A stretch of DNA of 53,490 bases, taken from NCBI RefSeq assembly GCF_001552175.1, contig NZ_BCQR01000077.1, positions 1 through 53,490 on the forward strand, written 5' to 3'. This DNA comes from Actinomadura kijaniata NBRC 14229. GTDB lineage: Bacteria; Actinomycetota; Actinomycetes; Streptosporangiales; Streptosporangiaceae. Of the stretch, positions 8,079 to 15,814 are shown piece after piece. The stretch's first letter is position 1, and each line of letters starts with the position of its first letter. The translations under genes and the position numbers were made by a program. Under the pieces are notes generated by a model. That model saw only the letters and a program-made list of their open reading frames with translations. It was not told the origin of the DNA and ran no database searches.

Positions 8079-9497
8079 GTGCGTCCATCCATACCTCGCG
8101 AGACCACTCTGGGCGGGCTGCGCACCAGCGGCCACGTGCGACGCTCGGTGAAGGCCGAGATCCGGCACAACCTGCTGACGCGGCTGAGATCCGGCGAGCC
8201 GCGCTTCCCCGGCATCGTCGGTTTCGACGACACCGTCCTGCCCCATCTGGAACGCGCCCTGCTCGCCGGGCACGACCTGGTCCTGCTCGGCGAGCGCGGC
8301 CAGGGCAAGACCCGGCTGATCCGCACGCTGGCCGGGCTGCTGGACGAGTGGACGCCCGTGGTCGACGGCTGCGAGATCGGCGACCACCCGTACGCGCCGG
8401 TCTGCGTGCGCTGCCGGAGGCTGGCCACCGAGCTCGGCGACGACCTGCCGGTGGGCTGGCGGCACCGCGACGAGCGGTACGGCGAGAAGCTCGCCACCCC
8501 CGACACCAGCGTCGGCGACCTGATCGGCGACGTGGACCCCATCAAGGTCGCCGAGGGCCGCACGCTGGGCGACCCCGAGACCGTCCACTACGGCCTGGTC
8601 CCCCGCTTCAACCGGGGGATCTTCTCCATCAACGAGCTGCCCGACCTCGCCGAGCGCATCCAGGTCGCGCTGCTCAACGTGCTGGAGGAGCGCGACGTCC
8701 AGATCCGCGGCTACGCCCTGCGGCTCCCGCTGGACGTGCTGCTGGTCGCCTCCGCCAACCCCGAGGACTACACCAACCGGGGCCGCATCATCACCCCCCT
8801 CAAGGACCGCTTCGGCGCGGAGATCCGCACCCACTACCCGGTCGACCTGGACACCGAGCTCGGCCTGATCCGCCAGGAGGCCGACCTCGCCGACCTGAAC
8901 GGCGTGCCGGCCGAGGTCCCCGACCACGTCCTGGAGGTCATCGCCCGCTTCACCCGCCTGGTCCGGGAGTCCAACGCGGTGGACGCCCGTTCCGGCGTGT
9001 CGGCGCGGTTCGCGCTGGCCGGGGCCGAGACCGTCGCGGCCGGGGCGGTGCGGCGCGCCGCGATCGCCGGCGAGGACCACGCCGTGGCGCGCGTGTGCGA
9101 CCTGCCCGCGATCGTCCCGACGCTGATGGGGAAGGTGGAGTTCGAGGTCAGCGAGGAGGGCCGCGAGCAGGAGGTGCTGGAGCACCTGCTGCGCCGCGCC
9201 ACCGCCGAGACCTACCGCCGGACCCTCGGCGCGGCCGACCTGTCGGGGCTGCTGGACCGGTTCGACGCCGGGGAGACCGTGGAGTCGGGCGAGCTGGTGA
9301 GCGCCACGGCGCTGCTGCGCCGCATCGGCCCGGTGCCCGGCCTCGCCAAGATCATGGAACGGCTGGGGCTGACCGGCGACTCGCCCGGCCAGGCCGCCGC
9401 CGCGCTGGAGTTCGCGCTGGAGGGGCTGTTCCTGACCCGGCGGCTGTCCAAGGACGTCACCGAGGGCGGCGACGGGACCGCCACGTATCGCACCTGA
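8079..9497 (+). CDS. MoxR-type AAA+ ATPase (magnesium-chelatase subunit-like)
   Basis: 472 residues. Walker A is G71-ERGQGK-T78 and the region around FSINELPDLAERIQ carries the Walker B and ChlI/MoxR-type segments. It is probably a hexameric chaperone-like ATPase that remodels or activates a client together with the VWA protein encoded 22 bp downstream; the pair resembles Rv0958/Rv0959 of M. tuberculosis. Between Walker A and Walker B there is an insertion with C98, C109 and C112 (C-x10-C-x2-C plus a His), which could bind metal. The GTG start has no Shine-Dalgarno but sits 7 nt after a TANNNT hexamer. The name magnesium chelatase should not be taken to mean chlorophyll synthesis. Confidence 0.88.
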   Translation: MRPSIPRETTLGGLRTSGHVRRSVKAEIRHNLLTRLRSGEPRFPGIVGFDDTVLPHLERALLAGHDLVLLGERGQGKTRLIRTLAGLLDEWTPVVDGCEIGDHPYAPVCVRCRRLATELGDDLPVGWRHRDERYGEKLATPDTSVGDLIGDVDPIKVAEGRTLGDPETVHYGLVPRFNRGIFSINELPDLAERIQVALLNVLEERDVQIRGYALRLPLDVLLVASANPEDYTNRGRIITPLKDRFGAEIRTHYPVDLDTELGLIRQEADLADLNGVPAEVPDHVLEVIARFTRLVRESNAVDARSGVSARFALAGAETVAAGAVRRAAIAGEDHAVARVCDLPAIVPTLMGKVEFEVSEEGREQEVLEHLLRRATAETYRRTLGAADLSGLLDRFDAGETVESGELVSATALLRRIGPVPGLAKIMERLGLTGDSPGQAAAALEFALEGLFLTRRLSKDVTEGGDGTATYRT

Positions 9498-9519
9498 CCT
9501 TTCTTCCTGAGGGGGCTCG

Positions 9520-11520
9520 ATGAGCCGCTACCGGTACGGGGCGTACGAGGACGGGCCCGATCCGCTCGCCCCGCCCTACGACGTCCGCGACGCGCTGGAC
9601 GCGCTGGGCGACTCGGTCCTGGAGGGCACCCGGCCCGAGGACGCGCTGCGCGAGATGCTGCGGCGCGGCCTGCCGGGCGCGCGGGGCCGCCGCGGGCTGG
9701 ACGACCTGCTGCGGCAGGTCCGCGAGCGCCGCCGCGCCCTGCGCGAGCGCGGCCGTCTCGACGGCACGCTGGAGGAGGTGCGCCGCCTGCTGGACACCGC
9801 GATCGGGCAGGAGCGCGCCGAGCTGTTCCCGGACCCGGGCGACGAGGCCCGGCTGCGCGAGGCGGAGCTGGACACGCTGCCGGACGACACCGCGCAGGCG
9901 GTGCGGCGGCTGTCGGACTACGACTGGCGGTCCGACGCGGCGCGCGAGACGTTCCAGAAGCTCAGGGACCTGCTGCGCGACGACGTCCTGGACGCGCAGT
10001 TCCAGGGCATGAAGCAGGCGCTCCAGAGCCAGGACCCGCAGGCGATGCGGCGGGTCAAGGACATGATGGCCGCGCTCAACGGGATGCTCGACCGGGACGC
10101 GCGCGGCGAGCACACCCAGCGGGACTTCGAGGAGTTCATGCGCGAGTACGGGGACTTCTTCCCCGACGAACCGCGCGACCTGGAGGAGCTCGTCGACTCC
10201 CTGGCCCGCCGCGCCGCCGCGACCGACCGGCTGCTGGCGTCGCTGTCGCCCGAGCAGCGCGCCGAGCTGGCCGACCTCATGCGGCAGGCCATGCAGGACG
10301 CGGGCCTCGCGATGGAGATGACCCGGCTCGGCGACGCGCTGCGCGCCCGCCGCCCCGACCTCGGCTGGGGCCGCCCCGAGCAGATGACCGGCGACGACCC
10401 CCTCGGCATGGGCGACGCCACCACCGCGCTCGCCGAGCTGGCCGACCTCGCCGACCTGGAGAGCGCCCTCGGCCAGGACTACCCCGGCGCGCGCCTGGAC
10501 GACATCGACGAGGAGGCCGTCCGCCGCGCCCTCGGCCGCCGCGCCGTGGACGACCTGGCCGAGCTGCGCCGCATCGAGGCCGAGCTGGAACGCCAGGGCT
10601 ACCTGGAGCGCGACCGCGGCAGGCTGGAGCTCACCCCCAAGGCCGTGCGGCGCCTCGGCGAGACCGCGCTGCGCCGCGTGTTCTCCCAGCTCGCCGCCGG
10701 CCGGCAGGGCGACCACGACCAGCGCGACGCCGGGCAGGCCGGGGAGCTCACCGGCTCCAGCCGCCCCTGGCGGTTCGGCGACGAGCAGCCCCTGGACGTC
10801 GTCCGCACCGTCGGCAACGCGATCACCCGCAGCGCGATGGAGGCCGTCCCCGCCCCCGGACCCGCCGGGCCCTCCGGAGCGGCGGCCCCGGTGGTGCGGC
10901 TGCACGTGGACGACTTCGAGGTCCACGAGACCGAGCGCCGCACCGCCGCCGCCGTGTGCCTGCTGGTGGACCTGTCGTACTCGATGGTGCTGCGCGGCGC
11001 GTGGGCGGTCGCCAAGCAGACGACCCTCGCCCTGCACACCCTGGTGACCAGCAGGTTCCCGCAGGACGCCATCAAGATCATCGGGTTCTCCAACTACGCC
11101 CGCGAACTCCACCCCACCGAGATGGCCGGGCTGGAGTGGGACATGGTCCAGGGCACCAACCTGCACCACGCCCTGATGATCGCGGGCCGCCATCTGGACC
11201 GGCACCCCGACTTCGAGCCGATCGTGCTGGTGGTCACCGACGGCGAGCCGACCGCGCACCTGCGGCCCGACGGGCGGTCCTGGTTCGACTACCCGCCGTC
11301 GGCCGACACGCTGGTGCTGACCATGGCCGAGGTGGACCGGATGACCCGGCGCGGCGCGGGCCTGAACTTCTTCATGCTGGCCGACGACCGGCGGCTGGTG
11401 TCGTTCGTGGAGGAGGTCGCCCGGCGCAACGGCGGGCGGGTCTTCGCCCCCGACGCGCAGCGGCTCGGCGAGTACGTCGTCTCCGACTACCTGCGGGTGC
11501 GGCGCGGCCGCCGCCGATGA
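9520..11520 (+). CDS. VWA-domain protein, partner of the MoxR-type ATPase
   Basis: 666 residues. The N-terminal ~450 residues are charged, rich in Arg, Asp, Glu and Leu, and predicted to be mostly helical. The C-terminal ~200 residues are a von Willebrand A domain with a complete MIDAS: D484-L-S-Y-S, the Thr in QGTN, and Asp in VTDGEP. There is no signal peptide or membrane segment, so it should be cytoplasmic. It follows the ATPase gene by 22 bp, and the pair is the usual ATPase plus VWA adaptor architecture in which the MIDAS binds a target. A ttcttcctgaggggg Shine-Dalgarno element precedes the ATG. The target protein is unknown. Confidence 0.88.
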   Translation: MSRYRYGAYEDGPDPLAPPYDVRDALDALGDSVLEGTRPEDALREMLRRGLPGARGRRGLDDLLRQVRERRRALRERGRLDGTLEEVRRLLDTAIGQERAELFPDPGDEARLREAELDTLPDDTAQAVRRLSDYDWRSDAARETFQKLRDLLRDDVLDAQFQGMKQALQSQDPQAMRRVKDMMAALNGMLDRDARGEHTQRDFEEFMREYGDFFPDEPRDLEELVDSLARRAAATDRLLASLSPEQRAELADLMRQAMQDAGLAMEMTRLGDALRARRPDLGWGRPEQMTGDDPLGMGDATTALAELADLADLESALGQDYPGARLDDIDEEAVRRALGRRAVDDLAELRRIEAELERQGYLERDRGRLELTPKAVRRLGETALRRVFSQLAAGRQGDHDQRDAGQAGELTGSSRPWRFGDEQPLDVVRTVGNAITRSAMEAVPAPGPAGPSGAAAPVVRLHVDDFEVHETERRTAAAVCLLVDLSYSMVLRGAWAVAKQTTLALHTLVTSRFPQDAIKIIGFSNYARELHPTEMAGLEWDMVQGTNLHHALMIAGRHLDRHPDFEPIVLVVTDGEPTAHLRPDGRSWFDYPPSADTLVLTMAEVDRMTRRGAGLNFFMLADDRRLVSFVEEVARRNGGRVFAPDAQRLGEYVVSDYLRVRRGRRR

Positions 11521-11638
11521 TCTTCCTTTACCGAGCCTGACGGTTACCCCCGAACGCGCCCGGGGAGGGTGACCTCCGCCGCACCGCGGCTACGGAGAGT
11601 AATCGAAGGTCGCTCAACGCCTCTCTGGGGGAGAGACG

Positions 11639-12409
11639 ATGAAACCACGCACGTCCCTGGGACTCCTGACGGTCGGCCTCGGCACCGCGGCGGTCGTCGC
11701 GTTCGGCTCGGGCCTCGCCATGGCCGACCACAGATCCGACCACCGGACCGCCGCCGTACCCCAGTGCCCGCCGTCCGCCGAGGCCGACCCGGCCGCTGAC
11801 ACGGCCGCCGATTCGGCCGCTGACACGGCCGCCGACACCGCCGCCGATCCCGCCGCCAAGCCCGTCCGGCCCGGGAAGGCCGCGCCGCAGTGCCCGCCGC
11901 CGAACGCCAAGCCCGCCGACTCCACCAAGCCCGCGGAGTCCGCGGAATCCGCGGCACCCGGCGACTCCACGAAGCCGGCCGACTCCACCAAGCCGGTCGA
12001 CTCCACCAAGCCCGCCGAATCCACGAAGCCCGACCAGTCCACGAAGCCCGACGAGTCCACGCCCCACGCCGGCTCCACGCCCCACGCCGACTCCGCGCCG
12101 CCCGCCCAGACCGCGGCGCCCGCTCAGTCCACACCGGCTCAGTCCGCACCGGCCCAGACCGCGGCACCGGCCCAGCCCGCGCCGGCCAAGCCCGCGACCA
12201 CCAAGCCCTCGTCCGGCAAGCCCGCGGCCGCCAAGCCCGGGAAGCCGACCAAGTCCGGGAAGCCGGCCAAGCCCGCCAAGAACACCAAGCCCGCCAAGAG
12301 CACCAGGCCCGGCAAGTCCACCACGGCCGCCAAGCCCGCGGCGCCCGTCGTGGCACCGGCCGCGTCCCAGCAGGCTCCCGCGGCGCCCCAGCAGGCTCCC
12401 ACCGGCTGA
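11639..12409 (+). CDS. Secreted Ala/Pro/Lys/Ser/Thr-rich low-complexity protein
   Basis: 256 residues with a signal peptide (about 1-30, ending GLAMA). The mature region is low complexity: an acidic ADTAAD segment, then repeats of the type DSTKPA with Ser/Thr/Lys/Pro (about 95-150), a neutral Ala/Gln/Pro stretch, then Lys/Pro-rich repeats (about 185-230). Two PQCPP-like segments each supply a Cys. No catalytic domain, sortase signal or lipobox is visible. A strong gggggaga Shine-Dalgarno precedes the ATG. It may be a cell-wall-spanning or wall-associated protein similar in composition to Lys/Pro/Ala-rich wall proteins; function is unknown. Long minus-strand frames here are shadows of the repeats. 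Confidence 0.75.
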   Translation: MKPRTSLGLLTVGLGTAAVVAFGSGLAMADHRSDHRTAAVPQCPPSAEADPAADTAADSAADTAADTAADPAAKPVRPGKAAPQCPPPNAKPADSTKPAESAESAAPGDSTKPADSTKPVDSTKPAESTKPDQSTKPDESTPHAGSTPHADSAPPAQTAAPAQSTPAQSAPAQTAAPAQPAPAKPATTKPSSGKPAAAKPGKPTKSGKPAKPAKNTKPAKSTRPGKSTTAAKPAAPVVAPAASQQAPAAPQQAPTG

Positions 12410-12432
12410 CGGACCCGGTCCGAGGGGAGGAG

Positions 12433-12458
12433 GGCCGCCCGGCGTCCGCCGGGCGGCC
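12433..12458 (+). terminator. Hairpin after the low-complexity secreted protein gene
   Basis: An 11-bp perfect stem (12433-12443 with 12448-12458) has a 4-nt loop and begins 23 bp after the stop codon. No T-tract follows. Confidence 0.55.
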
Positions 12459-12484
12459 TCCGCCCATTCCGGGGCCGTGCGGGC

Positions 12485-12490
12485 TAGGGT
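12485..12490 (+). promoter_or_regulatory. -10 hexamer of leaderless membrane-protein gene
   Basis: TAGGGT matches TANNNT and ends exactly 7 nt before the ATG at 12498. There is no Shine-Dalgarno in between. Confidence 0.5.
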
Positions 12491-12497
12491 CGGCGGC

Positions 12498-13040
12498 ATG
12501 TCGACTTCTGATCGTCTGCTGCTGGTCCTGCACGTCGGCTTCGCGATCTTCACGCTGGGACCGCTGACGGCCGCGACCATGTCCACCCCGAGGTACATCC
12601 GCAAGCAGGACGTCACGGTCGTGCGCTACCTGACCCGGACGACGCGGATCTACGCGCTGGGGTCGCTGGGCATCTTCCTGTTCGGGATGTTCCTGGCCAA
12701 GGGCCAGTTCGCCAAGGTGTGGCTGTCGGCGTCGATGACGCTGTTCCTCGTCGCGCTGGTGCTGCTGTTCCTGGTGGAACGCGACCAGCGCAAGGCCATC
12801 CACCTGCTGGAGGTCGCCGCCGCCGAGGCTCCCCCGCGCCCCGCCGCCCCCGCGGAGCCCCCCGCCGGGGACGAGAAGGCCGAGAAGACCGCGAAGGCCG
12901 CGAAGACCGACGCCCCCGAGGAGAAGCCCGCCCCCCGCGCCGACGTCGCCCAGGTGGAGCGCGGCCGCATCGCCGCCATGTCCGGCGTGGTCGCCCTCAT
13001 CTGGCTGGTCATCCTGTTCCTGATGGTCTGGTACGGCTGA
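12498..13040 (+). CDS. Small multi-pass membrane protein (DUF2269-like)
   Basis: 180 residues with four predicted membrane helices at about 8-28, 50-68, 75-97 and 157-178. A cytosolic-looking loop rich in Ala, Pro, Glu and Lys (about 105-150) separates helix 3 from helix 4. The first helix contains the pattern LHVGFAIFTLGPL, which resembles the DUF2269 family of actinobacterial membrane proteins. No catalytic residues are evident. ATG at 12498 is preferred over the upstream ATG at 12477 because a TAGGGT -10 hexamer lies 7 nt before it. The gene ends at a strong bidirectional terminator. Confidence 0.75.
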   Translation: MSTSDRLLLVLHVGFAIFTLGPLTAATMSTPRYIRKQDVTVVRYLTRTTRIYALGSLGIFLFGMFLAKGQFAKVWLSASMTLFLVALVLLFLVERDQRKAIHLLEVAAAEAPPRPAAPAEPPAGDEKAEKTAKAAKTDAPEEKPAPRADVAQVERGRIAAMSGVVALIWLVILFLMVWYG

Positions 13041-13056
13041 CCCGACCGGCGGAACG

Positions 13057-13097
13057 CGCGAACGGGGCTCCCCCACCGAGGGGGAGCCCCGTTCGCG
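13057..13097. terminator. Strong bidirectional terminator
   Basis: A perfect inverted repeat with an ~18-bp stem and 5-nt loop lies between the convergent membrane-protein gene and the alpha/beta hydrolase gene. It is the most stable-looking simple hairpin in the left half of the window. Confidence 0.8.
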
Positions 13098-13110
13098 TGG
13101 GACCGGACGC

Positions 13111-14361
13111 TCAGCGGGTGCGGGCCTTCAGCCAGGACAGGATCGTCGGGTAGACGTTCGGGTCGTTCAGCAGCGAGCTGCCGTGCGTGTCGCCCTGGAT
13201 CGTGCGCACCGTGACCGGGACGTTCACCGCCCGCAGCGCGCTCGCCAGCGCCGTGCTCTGCGCGGGCGGCACGAAGTCGCCGACGCTGTGCATCAGCAGC
13301 ATCGGGGCGTCGCCCGCCGAGGCGTGGCTGGCGCTGTCGGCGTCCTCGATCCGCCGCCAGCAGGAGGGGTCCGGCGTCCGCGCCCCGGTGGACCCGGCCG
13401 CGCACCGGATGAGCTCGGTGACCGCGCCGCGCAGCCGGCGCTGGGCGGGCGAGGCGGTGGGCTTGGCGCCGTCCTGGTAGGCCAGGTAGGGGGTGTTCAC
13501 CGGGGACAGCGCGATCACGCCGCGCACCCGCCCGCCGCCCTCGCCGTACGCGCCGAGCTGGGTGGCGAGCATGCCGCCCGCCGAGGAGCCGAGGACGACG
13601 ACGCGATCGGGATCCACGTTCCAGCGCTTGGCGTTCTTCTTGACGAAGGCGAGGGCGTTCCCGGCGTCGTTGCGCTGCGCGGGCCACTGGGCGGTCTCGG
13701 CGAGCCGGTAGTTGGCGGCGAAGACGACGAAGCCCTGGTTGGTGAGGCGGCGCGCGAAGTACTTCCAGGAGGACTTGTCGCCGCGCAGCCAGTAGCCGCC
13801 GTGCAGCATCAGCACGGCGGGACGGGCCTTGGGCGCGGGGGCGTCCCGGCGGTTCCCGGGCGCGGTGGACGGCGTCGCCGAGGGCGTCGTGGACGGCGTC
13901 GCGGACGGCCCGCCGTCGCGGTCCCGCTGCTCCGCGCCGGTCTTCGGCGCCCGCTGCTTCTTCGGGGCGGCGACGGGGCGCCAGTAGGCGTCGATGCGCT
14001 GGCGCGGGCCCGGCCCGTAGGCGTAGGTGGCCTGGCGGGGCGGCCGCGGCGTGACCATGACGCCCTGCGCGGACACGACCGAGCCGGATCCGGCGGACGG
14101 CGGCGTGGGAGTCGGCGCGGCGTCCGGCGTCCCGGAGTCCCCGGGCGAGGGGGTCGGGGACGACGGGGTCCCGGTGGGGCCGGTCGGCCGCGGGTCGGTG
14201 GAGGGGGCGGTGGAGGGAACGGTCGGCGACGGCTCCACGGTGACCGTGCCGGTCGGGGTCGGCGTCGGCTCGGTCGTCGTCGCCAGGGCTCCGGTGGGGA
14301 CGGCCACGGCGGAGATACACGTGGCGGCGAACGCCGCACCGCACAGAAGTACTTTGCGCAC
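13111..14361 (-). CDS. Secreted alpha/beta hydrolase with Ser/Thr/Pro-rich linker
   Basis: 416 residues. A signal peptide (about 1-27) is followed by ~80 residues of Pro/Thr/Ser-rich linker, then a hydrolase domain of the BD-FAE/esterase-lipase kind. The oxyanion motif HGGYW precedes the nucleophile elbow GSSAGG; the probable acid is in the HSVGD segment and the His is in DTHGSS near the C-terminus. The likely activity is esterase or lipase outside the cell. GTG at 14361 was chosen because aagaaaggg lies before it and the -10 hexamer TATGAT overlaps the upstream ATG codons, so those cannot be starts. A second Ala/Thr/Pro insert follows the first strand. Confidence 0.85.
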   Translation of the reverse strand: MRKVLLCGAAFAATCISAVAVPTGALATTTEPTPTPTGTVTVEPSPTVPSTAPSTDPRPTGPTGTPSSPTPSPGDSGTPDAAPTPTPPSAGSGSVVSAQGVMVTPRPPRQATYAYGPGPRQRIDAYWRPVAAPKKQRAPKTGAEQRDRDGGPSATPSTTPSATPSTAPGNRRDAPAPKARPAVLMLHGGYWLRGDKSSWKYFARRLTNQGFVVFAANYRLAETAQWPAQRNDAGNALAFVKKNAKRWNVDPDRVVVLGSSAGGMLATQLGAYGEGGGRVRGVIALSPVNTPYLAYQDGAKPTASPAQRRLRGAVTELIRCAAGSTGARTPDPSCWRRIEDADSASHASAGDAPMLLMHSVGDFVPPAQSTALASALRAVNVPVTVRTIQGDTHGSSLLNDPNVYPTILSWLKARTR

Positions 14362-14395
14362 TCCGAACCCTTTCTTGGCGGGACCTGGCGCGCAC

Positions 14396-14401
14396 ATCAT
14401 A
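14396..14401 (-). promoter_or_regulatory. -10 hexamer of the alpha/beta hydrolase gene
   Basis: TATGAT lies in a locally AT-rich patch and predicts a transcript starting near 14389, 28 nt before the GTG start. A convincing -35 was not found. Confidence 0.45.
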
Positions 14402-14461
14402 GATGTTTGATCACGTAAACGGCGGGAACGGCACGACCTCAGGCGCTTCCGGCAGATCGGC

Positions 14462-14490
14462 GAGGACGGGCGCCCGATGCGCCCGTCCTC
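14462..14490 (-). terminator. Hairpin after metB
   Basis: A 12-bp perfect stem with a 5-nt loop begins 14 bp past the metB stop in the direction of transcription. Confidence 0.65.
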
Positions 14491-14503
14491 ACGTTTCCGC
14501 AGG

Positions 14504-15652
14504 TCAGGCCAGCGCCTGCTCCAGGTCGCGCAGCAGGTCGTCGATGTCCTCGATGCCGACCGACAGCCGCACCAGGTCCGCCGGGACCTCCAGCGGCGAC
14601 CCGGCGGCCGACGCGTGCGTCATCCGCCCCGGGTGCTCGATCAGCGACTCGACGCCGCCCAGCGACTCGCCCAGGATGAACAGGCGCGTCCGCTCGCAGA
14701 CGGCGACGGCGGCCTCCTCGCTCTTCATCCGGAACGACACCATCCCGCCGAACTTCCTCATCTGCTTGGCCGCGACCTCGTGCCCGGGGTGTTCGGGCAG
14801 TCCCGGGTACAGCACCTCGCGCACGGCCGGGTGCCGGGTCAGCATCTCCACGACCTTCTCGGCATTGGAGCAGTGCCGGTCCATGCGCACGCCGAGCGTC
14901 TTGATGCCGCGCAGCGTCAGCCAGGCGTCGAACGGCCCGGCGACCGCGCCCATGGCGTTCTGGTGGTAGGTCAGCCGCTCGCCCAGGTCGGCGTCGGCGA
15001 CGATCAGCGCGCCGCCGACCACGTCGGAGTGCCCGCCGATGTACTTGGTGGTGGAGTGCACGACCACGTCGGCGCCCAGCGTCAGCGGACGCTGGAGGTA
15101 GGGCGAGGCGAAGGTGTTGTCCACCACCAGCAGCGCCCCCGCGTCGTGCGCGACGGCGGCCAGGGCCGCGATGTCGGCGACGCCCAGCAGCGGGTTGGTG
15201 GGCGTCTCCACCCAGATCAGCTTCGTCTCGGGCCGGACCGCCGCGCGCACGGCGTCGACGTCCCCGAGCGGCACCGGGTCGAACGCCACCCCCCACGGCT
15301 CGGCGACCTTCGCGAACAGCCGGTAGGTGCCGCCGTAGGCGTCGTCGGGGATGATGACGTGGTCGCCGGGCTTGCAGACGGTGCGCAGCAGCGTGTCCTC
15401 GGCGGCCAGGCCGGACGCGAACGCCAGCCCCCGCGTGCCGCCCTCGACCTCGGCCAGGCATACCTCCAACGCGGTACGCGTCGGGTTGGCCGACCGGGAG
15501 TACTCGTAGCCGCCGCGCAGGCCGCCGATTCCGTCCTGCTTATACGTCGAGACCTGGTAGATCGGCGGGACGACCGCGCCCGTGGTGGGGTCCGGTTCCT
15601 GTCCCGCGTGGATGGCCAGGGTTTCGAAGCCCTGGTGAACCTCGTTGTCCAT
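14504..15652 (-). CDS. metB: Cystathionine gamma-synthase/lyase-family PLP enzyme
   Basis: 382 residues of the Cys/Met metabolism PLP family. The PLP lysine lies in HSTTKYIGGHSD, SGLAA and YGGTYRL form the cofactor and phosphate pocket, and YEYSRSANPTR is the N-terminal signature. It condenses an activated homoserine with cysteine, or runs the reverse transsulfuration lyase reaction; the sequence does not separate the two. With cbs nearby, a role in interconverting homocysteine and cysteine is likely. The ATG start lies 7 nt after TAGCCT, suggesting a leaderless mRNA. An alternative GTG at 15670 has an aggagg Shine-Dalgarno 8 nt upstream and would add six residues. Confidence 0.9.
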   Translation of the reverse strand: MDNEVHQGFETLAIHAGQEPDPTTGAVVPPIYQVSTYKQDGIGGLRGGYEYSRSANPTRTALEVCLAEVEGGTRGLAFASGLAAEDTLLRTVCKPGDHVIIPDDAYGGTYRLFAKVAEPWGVAFDPVPLGDVDAVRAAVRPETKLIWVETPTNPLLGVADIAALAAVAHDAGALLVVDNTFASPYLQRPLTLGADVVVHSTTKYIGGHSDVVGGALIVADADLGERLTYHQNAMGAVAGPFDAWLTLRGIKTLGVRMDRHCSNAEKVVEMLTRHPAVREVLYPGLPEHPGHEVAAKQMRKFGGMVSFRMKSEEAAVAVCERTRLFILGESLGGVESLIEHPGRMTHASAAGSPLEVPADLVRLSVGIEDIDDLLRDLEQALA

Positions 15653-15659
15653 GAGGATG

Positions 15660-15665
15660 AGGCTA
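15660..15665 (-). promoter_or_regulatory. -10 hexamer upstream of metB
   Basis: TAGCCT (TANNNT) ends 7 nt before the ATG at 15652. It competes with a Shine-Dalgarno-led GTG start at 15670, so the two start models are mutually exclusive. Confidence 0.4.
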
Positions 15666-15735
15666 TCCACCCGCCGCCCCTCCTGGAGGAGGAGCCCTTC
15701 CCCCGCAGGTAGCAGGGGACATTTCGGCATGCGGA

Positions 15736-15767
15736 TTGACCCGATCCGTCCCTTCGATCTCTAGCGT
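15736..15767 (+). promoter_or_regulatory. Promoter of the MMPL transporter gene
   Basis: A TTGACC -35 (15736-15741) is followed after 18 nt by TCTAGC, or after 20 nt by TAGCGT. The predicted start site is near 15774, giving a ~40-nt leader with gaaggg just before the ATG at 15815. Confidence 0.5.
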
Positions 15768-15814
15768 TTGAGGGGTAATCAATCCCCCTTTGCACACTGA
15801 CCGAAGGGTTGCGC

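Noticed and set aside
8079..11520. Magnesium chelatase for tetrapyrrole synthesis
   Set aside because: There is no chlH-like large subunit or tetrapyrrole gene nearby, and the ATPase plus VWA layout fits MoxR-type chaperone pairs.
11544..13076. Long minus-strand frames opposite the low-complexity and membrane-protein genes
   Set aside because: They mirror the repeats of the plus-strand genes (Arg/Trp/Ser-rich or Gly/Leu-rich) and have no ribosome site. The plus-strand genes have a signal peptide, membrane helices and good starts.
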